From Flavobacteriales bacterium UBA1995 (lineage in GTDB: Bacteria; Bacteroidota; Bacteroidia; Flavobacteriales_D; Sanyastnellaceae), in the NCBI GenBank assembly GCA_002336475.1, contig DDCX01000084.1:270-22611 (forward strand): 22,342 bases of DNA, written 5' to 3'. The position numbers and the translations under genes were made by a program. Below are positions 1 to 6,869 of the stretch, piece by piece. Under the pieces are notes generated by a model that saw nothing but the letters and a program-made list of their open reading frames with translations, was not told where the DNA came from and did not search any database. How positions within the stretch are numbered: the first letter of the stretch is position 1; every line of letters starts with the position of its first letter.

Positions 1-48
<48 letters not shown>

Positions 49-55
49 ATCCATT

Positions 56-68
56 TCCCGAATCGGGA
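56..68. repeat. 13-bp dyad (TCCCGA-A-TCGGGA)
   Basis: TCCCGA and TCGGGA are perfect inverted repeats separated by one base. They lie between the tRNA's possible -7 element and its mature 5' end, inside the expected 5' leader. It could be a leader structure or a protein site, or chance; no function can be assigned. Confidence 0.35.
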
Positions 69-71
69 TGG

Positions 72-101
72 CGAAGATAGACGGGTCTCGTTTCTTTACA
101 A
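72..101 (-). promoter_or_regulatory. Possible promoter for the initiator tRNA
   Basis: On the minus strand there is a TTG (101..99), then 19 nt, then TATCTTCG (79..72). This differs at one position from the Bacteroidota -7 element TAnnTTTG and has a typical -33/-7 spacing. It ends 24 nt before the tRNA 5' end. The match is imperfect and no transcript data are available, so this is a tentative call. Confidence 0.4.
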
Positions 102-111
102 GTGAAAAATC

Positions 112-1038
112 ATGCCAGTGTCCACAACGAATGCAAATAACCCCCACAAAGCGGGTTTCGTGAACATCATAGGTTCACCCAACGTGGGCAAGTCGACCCT
201 TATGAACCGCCTGGTCGGCGAGCGCCTCAGCATCATTAACGCAAAAGCACAGACCACGCGCCACCGCATCATGGGCATTGTCTCTGATGAAGACTGGCAA
301 ATCGTCTATTCTGACACCCCAGGTGTTTTAGACCCTGCCTACAAACTGCAGGAGGGCATGATGAAGTTTGTGAAAACGGCATTGCGCGATGCAGACGTCC
401 TCCTGATCGTCACCACTCCAGAAGAACGAACCCTCGCACACCCCGAGACATTAGAGAAGGTGCAACGCATGGACATCCCTGTTCTTTTGCTGGTCAATAA
501 AGTTGACTTGGGCGAACAAGAAGCCATCAAGGCCCACATCGCACATTGGCAAGAACTCATTCCACGCGCCGAAATCCACCCCATCAGCGCACTGCATGGC
601 TTCAACTTGGACCACCTTTTGGAGCGCATTGTCGCCCAACTCCCTCATTCTCCTGCTTTTTTCCCCAAAGACGAGATGACCGACAAGCCCATGCGGTTTT
701 TCGTGGCCGAGATCGTCAGAGAAAAAATCCTGACCCATTGTCGACAGGAGGTCCCTTACAGCAGTGAAGTGGTTGTAGGCACATTTAAAGCCGACCAAAC
801 CAAAGAAGGAAAAATGCTGCGCCGCATTGAAGCCACCATTCACGTCGCCCGCGAGTCTCAAAAAGCCATCCTCATTGGTTCTGGTGGCAGCATGATCAAG
901 CGGTTGGCCACCGATGCACGCAAAGACCTCGAATCGTTCCTACAAGAAAAAGTCTTCCTCGAATTGCGCATAAAAGTGGACAAAGACTGGCGCGACGACG
1001 AGCGTAAACTCAAGCAGTATGGCTACTTCAATGGCTGA
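112..1038 (+). CDS. era: GTPase Era
   Basis: Essential GTPase that binds the 3' end of 16S rRNA and helps mature the 30S subunit. The 308-aa protein is of normal length for the family. It shows G1 GSPNVGKS (residues 21-28), the AQTTRHRI switch I segment (46-53), G3 DTPG (68-71), G4 NKVD (129-132) and G5 SAL (159-161). The C-terminal KH domain carries the GSGG loop (256-259) followed by MIKRL. The ATG at 112 leaves a 14-residue leader before the G domain; there is no clear Shine-Dalgarno sequence, as is usual in this phylum. It overlaps ispE downstream, so the two are probably co-transcribed. Confidence 0.97.
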   Translation: MPVSTTNANNPHKAGFVNIIGSPNVGKSTLMNRLVGERLSIINAKAQTTRHRIMGIVSDEDWQIVYSDTPGVLDPAYKLQEGMMKFVKTALRDADVLLIVTTPEERTLAHPETLEKVQRMDIPVLLLVNKVDLGEQEAIKAHIAHWQELIPRAEIHPISALHGFNLDHLLERIVAQLPHSPAFFPKDEMTDKPMRFFVAEIVREKILTHCRQEVPYSSEVVVGTFKADQTKEGKMLRRIEATIHVARESQKAILIGSGGSMIKRLATDARKDLESFLQEKVFLELRIKVDKDWRDDERKLKQYGYFNG

Positions 1039-1897
1039 TTCAGCAGTTGCAAATCGCCGGACGCGCATTGCCTTTCCCAACGCCAAGGTCAACCTTGGCT
1101 TACAAGTCCGAAAGCGGAGAAAAGATGGGTATCACGATATAGAGAGCCTGTTCGTGCCCATCGATTGGACGGACACCTTAGAGTTAGAGGTACTGCCTAA
1201 AGGAGAACACAGTGCGCTTCATATGCATGGATTGGCCATTCCTGGTCCTGCTGCAAACAACCTCATCCTCAAGGCACACGCTCTTCTGTGCCAAGAGCGA
1301 AATATGCCACCCGTGCGTTTTCACCTGATCAAAGCCATACCCATGGGAGCCGGGTTGGGCGGCGGAAGTTCTGACGGGGCTTTTGCCATTAACATGTTAA
1401 ATCAACATTTTAATTTGGGCCTAACGGCCGACCGTTTAGAGTCCTTGGCTGCGCAGTTGGGGTCAGACTGCCCTTTTTTCATTCGCAACACACCTTCACT
1501 TGTCACAGGTCGTGGCGAGCATTTAAAACCCCTTCAACTGAGGCTTGAGGGCTGGTGGATGATGGTGCTGCATCCTGGCATTCACATCTCAACCCCACAA
1601 GCATTTGGATGGGTCAATCCAGATGACCAAAGGCCCAGCCTGTCCCATTGGGAGAACAGTGACCCGAGCGACTGGACAGGGGAACTGACAAACGACTTCA
1701 CAGGGCCAGTATCACAACGGGTTCCAGAGGTAGAAAAGGCATTGACCATGCTGCGCTCGTACGGTGCAAAATTCACGGACATGAGCGGCAGTGGTTCAGC
1801 TGTATTCGGGTGCTTTCCACATGAGCCAGACTCGGAGTGTGTGCGAACGCTTCCTCCAGGGTGGTCGGGCTGGATCGGCCCCATGGCCAAACCCTAA
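1031..1897 (+). CDS. ispE: 4-diphosphocytidyl-2-C-methyl-D-erythritol kinase (IspE)
   Basis: GHMP-family kinase that phosphorylates the 2-hydroxyl of CDP-methylerythritol in the MEP pathway to isoprenoids. Residues counted from the ATG at 1031: substrate motif PNAKVNLGL (16-24, Lys19), glycine-rich ATP loop GAGLGGGSSD (106-115), GSDCPFF with catalytic-type Asp146, and the C-terminal SGSG loop (252-255). Length (288 aa) is normal. An in-frame ATG at 1019 would add four residues and overlap era by 20 nt. The 1031 start gives an 8-nt overlap (ATGGCTGA), a common coupled arrangement, so I prefer it. The stop codon lies in a palindrome shared with the convergent lptG. Confidence 0.95.
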   Translation: MADSAVANRRTRIAFPNAKVNLGLQVRKRRKDGYHDIESLFVPIDWTDTLELEVLPKGEHSALHMHGLAIPGPAANNLILKAHALLCQERNMPPVRFHLIKAIPMGAGLGGGSSDGAFAINMLNQHFNLGLTADRLESLAAQLGSDCPFFIRNTPSLVTGRGEHLKPLQLRLEGWWMMVLHPGIHISTPQAFGWVNPDDQRPSLSHWENSDPSDWTGELTNDFTGPVSQRVPEVEKALTMLRSYGAKFTDMSGSGSAVFGCFPHEPDSECVRTLPPGWSGWIGPMAKP

Positions 1898-1906
1898 AGC
1901 GCTTTA
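1895..1906. repeat. 12-bp perfect palindrome carrying both convergent stop codons
   Basis: TAAAGCGCTTTA reads identically on both strands. Its first three bases are the ispE stop and its last three, on the other strand, are the lptG stop. It has no hairpin loop and no T-run, so it is not a standard terminator. The geometry is directly visible; any function is unknown. Confidence 0.8.
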
Positions 1907-2983
1907 CTTGGGAGCGCGGCGGTACAGAATCAATCCCAAAACACCGAACAATACATTGGGAGTCCAAGCAGCCACCACAGGCGGGATTCCAGCATGTGTC
2001 GCGGAAACGGACATCAGCTTGGCACTGAACACGTAGACGAAGCCAACCACCACACCTATTAAAAGGTGGATGCCCGTCCCACCGCGTTGCCGACGGCTCG
2101 CCACACTGACCCCAATCAAGGCCATCACGTAAATGGCAAAAGCATTCGAAGTCCGGGTGTGGGATTCCAATTGCAACAAACGCTCCCCACCCGAACCTTT
2201 AGCCTTTTCTCGGTCTATGGCTTCCCGAAGGTCGTCCCAACCCAACGTAGACATCGCCTGAGAACGCTGTCCAAAATCATCAATTGACATATTGAGTGCT
2301 GTATCTAGTACCGCCTTGATCTCGAATTCCTCCTCCCCTTGTGCATTCCAAGTCCGTCTTCGCAAGTTGGAAATGCGCCACGTTTCTTGTTCTGGGAGCC
2401 ACTTCGCCTTGCTCGCCGTCCACTTCTCAGACAAAACTTCCCCTTGCCATTGCTCCAGCACAAAACGATAGCCCACTGCGCGCCCAGCATTCACCGATCG
2501 GAAATAAACAATGGTCCCCGGCTGAATCTCCCGGTATAGGTGTTGCTCCGCAATGTGAAATTCCTTGTGCACGTATTCTACCTCAAAGTCCAATTTCCGC
2601 TCATTGGAAAACGGCAAAACAACATGGGCCAGCAACAAACTGCCTGCCACCAAGAAAGTGGAAGCCATGAAGTAGGGCCGCATGAGCCTTTGAAACGAGA
2701 TTCCCCCTGCCAATACCGCAATGATCTCACTGCGTTGGGCCAGCCGACTGGTAAACAACAGAATGGTCAGAAAGACAATGAAGGCACTGAGCATGTTGCC
2801 CAAAGCCAAACAGAAGCTCACGTAATAGGAACCAAAAACCTCTGACCAAGGAGCACCATTCTCGATCAGCCGCTCCAGGTTTTCGGCGATGTCGAAAACC
2901 ACCGCCACCACACAGAACAACGCCACCATCAAAAAGAAGGTGCCGAGAAAGTTTCGGATGATATAGCGGTCAAGAATGCGCAT
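1904..2983 (-). CDS. lptG: LptF/LptG-family permease (YjgP/YjgQ)
   Basis: Inner-membrane component of the Lpt ABC exporter that pulls LPS from the inner membrane towards the periplasmic bridge. The 359-aa protein has the family's two transmembrane bundles around a large periplasmic jelly-roll region. Hydrophobic segments lie near residues 10-31, 53-78 and 104-124, a soluble beta-rich region at about 126-275, and three more hydrophobic segments near 279-296, 305-325 and 335-354. The N-terminal RILDRYIIRNFLGTF is typical of the family. It lies 9 nt downstream of tgt on the same strand, a known pairing in Bacteroidota, so it is probably expressed from the tgt promoter. F and G paralogues are hard to tell apart from sequence alone; the tgt neighbourhood favours G. 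Confidence 0.88.
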   Translation of the reverse strand: MRILDRYIIRNFLGTFFLMVALFCVVAVVFDIAENLERLIENGAPWSEVFGSYYVSFCLALGNMLSAFIVFLTILLFTSRLAQRSEIIAVLAGGISFQRLMRPYFMASTFLVAGSLLLAHVVLPFSNERKLDFEVEYVHKEFHIAEQHLYREIQPGTIVYFRSVNAGRAVGYRFVLEQWQGEVLSEKWTASKAKWLPEQETWRISNLRRRTWNAQGEEEFEIKAVLDTALNMSIDDFGQRSQAMSTLGWDDLREAIDREKAKGSGGERLLQLESHTRTSNAFAIYVMALIGVSVASRRQRGGTGIHLLIGVVVGFVYVFSAKLMSVSATHAGIPPVVAAWTPNVLFGVLGLILYRRAPK

Positions 2984-2992
2984 GTTCTTTGT

Positions 2993-4123
2993 TCAGCATC
3001 GCTGTTCTAAAACTGGAATAATGCTGTTTTTCCAAGCCGTAAAGGTGCCATCCACGATCCGCTCACGGGCCTCGCGCATCAGGTCCAAGTAAAACACAAG
3101 ATTGTGCACGGAAGCGATGTGCAAGGCCAGCAGCTCGCCTGAACGAAAGAGGTGACGTACATAAGCCCGACTGTACCGCTGGTCCACATCTGCCGAGCCA
3201 TCAGGATCGAGGGGCGAAAAGTCAAACTCCCACTTTTTATTTCTCATATTGACCGTGCCCTGTCGGGTAAACAACATGCCATTGCGGGCATTCCGAGTGG
3301 GCATGACACAATCGAACATATCTACCCCCAAGGCAATGTTTTCTAGGAGATTGGCAGGTGTTCCTACCCCCATTAAATAGCGCGGCTTGTCTTGGGGTAA
3401 AATCTCAGTGCACATCGCCACACTGGCGTACATCTCTTCATGCGGTTCGCCAACGGAAAGCCCTCCTATGGCATTTCCGGCCGCTCCCCTCTCTGCAATG
3501 GCATGGGCAGAGGCCTTTCGCAAATCGGGGAATGTGGACCCCTGCACTATGGGAAACAGCATCTGCTCATGGCCATAACGCGGTTCCGTCTCCGACATCC
3601 TGGCCATGCAACGGTCCAACCACCGGTGGGTCATCTCCATGGATTCACGGGCATACTTGTATTCGCACGGATATGGGGGGCATTCGTCAAATGCCATGAT
3701 GATGTCGGCACCAATGACCCGCTGGATGTCAACGGCGCGCTCAGGGGTAAACAAGTGTGCACTCCCATCAATGTGCGAGCGAAAGGTGACCCCCTCTTCC
3801 TTGATTTTGCGGTTTTCCGCCAAGCTGTACACCTGGTATCCCCCTGAGTCCGTCAGGATGGGGCGGTCCCAACCCATGAAACCGTGCAACCCTCCTGCCT
3901 GGGACAACACCTCAAGACCAGGCCGCAAATAGAGGTGATACGTATTGCCCAGAATGATGTCCGGGTCCACCACATTCGCGAGCACATCTTGCGGAACAGT
4001 TTTCACCGAACCCTGTGTACCCACCGGCATGAAAATGGGGGTCCTCACAGTTCCATGACCTGTCTGCAAGGTGCCTGTCCGGGCATTGGAATGCGGGTCT
4101 GTAGCGGCTATGTTAAAGGACAT
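2993..4123 (-). CDS. tgt: Queuine/preQ1 tRNA-ribosyltransferase (TGT)
   Basis: Exchanges guanine-34 in GUN-anticodon tRNAs for preQ1, the committed tRNA step of queuosine synthesis. From the ATG at 4123 (376 aa), TDSGGYQ carries the general-base Asp92, FDECPPYP carries the base-recognition Asp146, and DMFDCVMPTRNARNG carries the nucleophile Asp271. A TTG six nt upstream would add two residues, but the ATG is the better start. The zinc site of the well-studied enzyme (CxCxxC...H) is not intact: the matching stretch reads DPDGSADVDQR with no cysteine, while the following His (SVHN, His340) is kept. I recall the same replacement in other Bacteroidota TGTs. It is first in the tgt-lptG operon. Confidence 0.96.
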   Translation of the reverse strand: MSFNIAATDPHSNARTGTLQTGHGTVRTPIFMPVGTQGSVKTVPQDVLANVVDPDIILGNTYHLYLRPGLEVLSQAGGLHGFMGWDRPILTDSGGYQVYSLAENRKIKEEGVTFRSHIDGSAHLFTPERAVDIQRVIGADIIMAFDECPPYPCEYKYARESMEMTHRWLDRCMARMSETEPRYGHEQMLFPIVQGSTFPDLRKASAHAIAERGAAGNAIGGLSVGEPHEEMYASVAMCTEILPQDKPRYLMGVGTPANLLENIALGVDMFDCVMPTRNARNGMLFTRQGTVNMRNKKWEFDFSPLDPDGSADVDQRYSRAYVRHLFRSGELLALHIASVHNLVFYLDLMREARERIVDGTFTAWKNSIIPVLEQRC

Positions 4124-4164
4124 GGGCAACGAGAGGTAATGAATGTAGACGCCATAGCGTGCAT

Positions 4165-4172
4165 CAAAAGTA
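4165..4172 (-). promoter_or_regulatory. -7 promoter element for tgt-lptG
   Basis: On the minus strand, TACTTTTG is an exact match to TAnnTTTG. It would start transcription near 4159, leaving a leader of roughly 36 nt before the tgt ATG at 4123. I do not see a convincing TTG at the -33 spacing, so only half of the promoter is supported. Confidence 0.45.
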
Positions 4173-4182
4173 ACTTCGTCAC

Positions 4183-4854
4183 ATGTTGGGAACGCTGTTC
4201 AATACCGTCACCGTCGCAATAGGAGCTGGATTAGGCCTGGCATTGAGACAGCGCGTACCAGAAAACCTGCGTTCCGTGGTCTTTTCGGCCATCGGATTGT
4301 TTACCCTCTACATCGGTGTCGATCTCATGAGCGGCATCAACACACCCGTGGCTGTTTTTGTGGCCCTTGTCATCGGTGCTGCCTTAGGTCATGCCATGGG
4401 CGTTGACCGCCGCGTGCGCGCCGCTGCTGACAAACTCGGAAACGGAACAGGGTCGGCATTGGTCCAATCCACCCTCCTCTTCTGTGTTGGCGCCATGACA
4501 CTGGTAGGCTGCATGCGTGATGGCTTAGAAAACGACCCTACCATTCTCTATGCCAAGGGCACCATGGACCTCATCAGCTCCGTCTTTCTGGCGGCTGCCC
4601 TTGGGCGCGGAGTTTTGTATTCAGCCGGAGCTGTTTTGCTCTTGCAAGGAACCCTCACATTGGCTTTTGGAACCTTGGGCACTGGAATCCCTGAATCAAT
4701 GGTCACGGAACTTTCTGGCTTGGGCGGCATTTTACTGTTTGGACTTGGACTGGACCTCCTGGGCGTGCGCAGCTTTCCCCTGCTGGATCTGTCATGTGCA
4801 TTGCCTGTGCTGCCGTTCGTGCTTTGGCTCGTTGAAATCAGCTCCAATTTCTGA
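4183..4854 (+). CDS. DUF554 (YdfK/YqgA-type) integral membrane protein
   Basis: 223-aa, highly hydrophobic protein with about six or seven membrane segments. Family features are the N-terminal GTLFNTVTVAIGAGLGLAL, the LLFCVGAMTLVGCMRDGL block (residues 98-115) and the KGTMDLISSVFLAAALGRGVL block (125-145). These match my recollection of the YdfK/YqgA family, whose biochemical role is not established; transport of a small solute has been suggested only on general grounds. The gene is divergent from tgt (59 nt between starts) and its stop is 3 nt from the WYL regulator's start, so the two are probably one transcript. Confidence 0.88.
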   Translation: MLGTLFNTVTVAIGAGLGLALRQRVPENLRSVVFSAIGLFTLYIGVDLMSGINTPVAVFVALVIGAALGHAMGVDRRVRAAADKLGNGTGSALVQSTLLFCVGAMTLVGCMRDGLENDPTILYAKGTMDLISSVFLAAALGRGVLYSAGAVLLLQGTLTLAFGTLGTGIPESMVTELSGLGGILLFGLGLDLLGVRSFPLLDLSCALPVLPFVLWLVEISSNF

Positions 4855-4857
4855 GCC

Positions 4858-5898
4858 ATGCCTGCCAACAAATACGCCCTTTTGCGCTATCGGATCATCG
4901 ACCGTTGCTTGACCAATTCGATGCGGACATATCCGACCAAGGAAGAACTGCGCAAGGCCTGCGAAGAAGCCCTTTACGGGAGCGCTGGAGAACGCATCAG
5001 CATTTCGACCATCGAGAAGGACCTCTGGTCCATGCGCAACGAAGGCGAACTGGGATATCACGCGCCCATCGCATACAACGCAGAACACAGGGGCTATCAC
5101 TACGAGGATCCTGAGTACAGCATCAGTGGACTCAACTTACAAGACCAAGACCTACAGGCCCTGCGCTTTGCTACCCTCACGCTGTTGCAGTTCCGGGACA
5201 TGCCCGTATTTGAGCAATACCACGCCGCCATCGGACGCATTTTTGACCGCATCCACGCAACAGCTCCGGGACAAAAGGCAGAACAGTTCATCCAGTTCGA
5301 ACAAGCGCCACGTACCCTGGGCACAGAACACATATCTACCCTGATGTCTGGCATTGCAGAGCAACGGGTAATCCGGTTCACCTATCGCAAGTTCAACGCC
5401 GACAGCTCAGACCAAAGCGAACGTGCTTTGGAGCCTTATCTCCTGAAAGAATACCGAAACCGCTGGTACCTGATCGGCAAGCCCGAAGGCGCAGCCGCTG
5501 TGCGCACTTTTGCTCTCGATCGCATGTTCGATGTAACCATGGATGACGCGCGTTTTGTCAGAGACAAGGGGTTCGATGCTGACCGGTATTTCAAACACAG
5601 TCTTGGAATCACTTCAGGAACAGACGGCAATGTGACCACCTTCCAGTGGGCAGCAGCCCCGGTTCTTTCTCACTACTTGGAAAGCCAGCCCCTCCATGCT
5701 TCTCAACGCATCTTAGATACAGAAGGACCTTTTGAAGGCTGGCGCTGCTTCGCAATGGACGTCTACCCCACGTATGAGTTGAACCAGTTGATGCTGGGTT
5801 ACGGTGCTGAGGTGCTCCCTCAAGCACCTCAATCTTGGGTAAGAGAAATGGAGGAAGTCCACCAAACAGCCAAAGAACGGTTGGGCCACCAAGACTAA
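4858..5898 (+). CDS. WYL-domain HTH transcriptional regulator
   Basis: 346-aa regulator. The N-terminal ~85 residues look like a winged-helix DNA-binding domain, with a recognition-helix-like segment SISTIEKDLWSMR. The middle and C-terminal regions hold a WYL domain: EPYLLKEYRNRWYLIGKP carries the WYL signature (about residues 200-203), followed by RTFALDRM, another conserved stretch that binds nucleic acid or small ligands in the family. WYL proteins sense nucleotides or nucleic acid and regulate phage defence, DNA damage or metabolism; this one has no defence genes beside it. It is coupled to the DUF554 gene upstream, which may be its target or partner (inference). Confidence 0.9.
   Translation: MPANKYALLRYRIIDRCLTNSMRTYPTKEELRKACEEALYGSAGERISISTIEKDLWSMRNEGELGYHAPIAYNAEHRGYHYEDPEYSISGLNLQDQDLQALRFATLTLLQFRDMPVFEQYHAAIGRIFDRIHATAPGQKAEQFIQFEQAPRTLGTEHISTLMSGIAEQRVIRFTYRKFNADSSDQSERALEPYLLKEYRNRWYLIGKPEGAAAVRTFALDRMFDVTMDDARFVRDKGFDADRYFKHSLGITSGTDGNVTTFQWAAAPVLSHYLESQPLHASQRILDTEGPFEGWRCFAMDVYPTYELNQLMLGYGAEVLPQAPQSWVREMEEVHQTAKERLGHQD
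5808..5831. repeat. Perfect 9-bp inverted repeat inside the WYL gene
   Basis: TGAGGTGCT (5808-5816) and AGCACCTCA (5823-5831) are exact inverted repeats around a 6-nt loop, ending 67 nt before the WYL stop codon. It encodes part of GAEVLPQAPQ, so its persistence could simply reflect the coding sequence. No T-run follows, so it is not a terminator. Confidence 0.6.
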
Positions 5899-5914
5899 AA
5901 GGGCTCAGCTTTTT

Positions 5915-5936
5915 GACTTAAAAGTCTTCTTTTTTT
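5915..5936 (+). terminator. Weak possible terminator after the WYL gene
   Basis: A short dyad GACTT-AA-AAGTC (5915-5926) is followed by TTCTTTTTTT. It lies 17 nt beyond the WYL stop. The T-run is good but the stem is short and AT-rich, so termination may be weak or absent. Confidence 0.35.
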
Positions 5937-5938
5937 AC

Positions 5939-5961
5939 GGTCCGTAATTCCTTTACGGACC
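5939..5961. repeat. Strong 9-bp hairpin/operator-like dyad ahead of the unknown ORF pair
   Basis: GGTCCGTAA (5939-5947) and TTACGGACC (5953-5961) form a perfect inverted repeat with a 5-nt loop, 19 nt before the ATG at 5981. A further TACGG just upstream makes a second overlapping dyad (TACGG-T-CCGTA, 5936-5946). The T-run precedes it on the plus strand, so it does not have terminator polarity on either strand. An operator or a 5'-leader hairpin for the following ORFs fits better. Confidence 0.6.
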
Positions 5962-5980
5962 CCATTGGGAACGTTGCATC

Positions 5981-6451
5981 ATGAACGCTTCCCACATGGT
6001 CAACCCCACCCCCCTCCGCACTGCGCTTTCGTCCCCTCTGCAAGCCGCCCTCCCCTTCTCTTCTCGCCGCCGAAAAGCATCGCACTCTTTCGCCTCCCTG
6101 AGGTTCGCGCACTCACAGTCCCCATCCATGGCCATCGAATCAGTGGCATACGCTGGCGTCGACATGCCTGTGCACCTTGTTTTGAACCGCGGAGGTTCGG
6201 AATCACCGTCTGCACAACGCAGCCTGCTCATCCTCGACTACCCCAGTTTCAGCCGGCTTTTACGCGAAAGAGCCCCTCGGTTAGGAGCCATTTCAGTGCT
6301 CAACGCCCTCGGCGCTGGGTCCACTCATGACGCCGCTTCAAACTGTCGGAATTGGGTCCAAGTCCAGGTCAACAAGGTCATCGGTTCATCCTTGGCATTG
6401 TCTGCGGCCCCTTCATCACAACCACAGTCCACCCAAACCATTGCAGCATGA
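5981..6451 (+). CDS. Hypothetical protein, first of an ATGA-coupled pair
   Basis: Open for 156 codons; I recognise no family. The first ~49 residues are rich in Ser, Pro, Ala and Arg. The rest, from an internal Met (codon at 6128), has a more protein-like composition, for example SLLILDYPSFSRLLRERAPRLGAISVLNALG. There is no signal peptide or membrane segment. The true start could be 5981, 5996 or 6128. Its stop overlaps the start of the next ORF as ATGA (6448-6451), the same junction used between the metH pieces and metF, which supports both being translated. The long frames on other phases here are His/Pro/Arg-rich shadows. It could also be a decayed gene. Confidence 0.5.
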   Translation: MNASHMVNPTPLRTALSSPLQAALPFSSRRRKASHSFASLRFAHSQSPSMAIESVAYAGVDMPVHLVLNRGGSESPSAQRSLLILDYPSFSRLLRERAPRLGAISVLNALGAGSTHDAASNCRNWVQVQVNKVIGSSLALSAAPSSQPQSTQTIAA

Positions 6452-6720
6452 GTCCGGTCATTCCCACCCAGCACACCATTCAGGATTTAAGCTCAGCACG
6501 TCATTACGTGCAGGCCTTCCCATGTCCATCGGGGTTTAGCACTTTCTCTTGGCGCCAGCTTCAACAGACCGCACTCTCAGTTTGGCATGCACACCTCACA
6601 GGAGCTATGTACCGGGGGTCTCTTCATTTTTGCCGTCCTGAATTCTACAGCATGCTGATCCAACCCGATGGAAAACCCATTGTACCCGCTGTCCAAATCC
6701 GAGGGTATCAAGCAGCCTGA
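6448..6720 (+). CDS. Hypothetical 90-aa protein, second of the coupled pair
   Basis: Small soluble protein with no family that I recognise. Notable features are an aromatic/histidine-rich middle (FSWRQLQQTALSVWHAHL), two cysteines at 28 and 63, and a C-terminal stretch FYSMLIQPDGKPIVPAVQ that resembles a beta-hairpin around DGKP. There are no membrane segments. A longer frame from 6352 is possible, but the ATG at 6448 is chosen because it overlaps the preceding stop by 4 nt. The 149 nt downstream, up to the siaB-like gene, holds no other gene that I can see. Confidence 0.5.
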   Translation: MSPVIPTQHTIQDLSSARHYVQAFPCPSGFSTFSWRQLQQTALSVWHAHLTGAMYRGSLHFCRPEFYSMLIQPDGKPIVPAVQIRGYQAA

Positions 6721-6869
6721 ATCGAGGGGCTTTGTGGAAAATTCTGGTTACGGGACGCTCACTCCGAAGTCTGTCCGTTCTATCTTTTACGAGCTTTATT
6801 GAAATTCGACTCCCCTTTTTTAGGCGTACGTCGATAATTTGAGTAAATTAGTAGAACCAAAATCAAGGT

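Noticed and set aside
5939..5961. Terminator for the WYL gene
   Set aside because: The T-run precedes the hairpin on the plus strand, and on the minus strand the hairpin is followed by A residues.
5965..6330. Alternative 121-codon frame over the first unknown ORF
   Set aside because: It is His/Pro/Arg-rich, ends without a coupled partner and looks like a shadow of the 5981-6451 frame.
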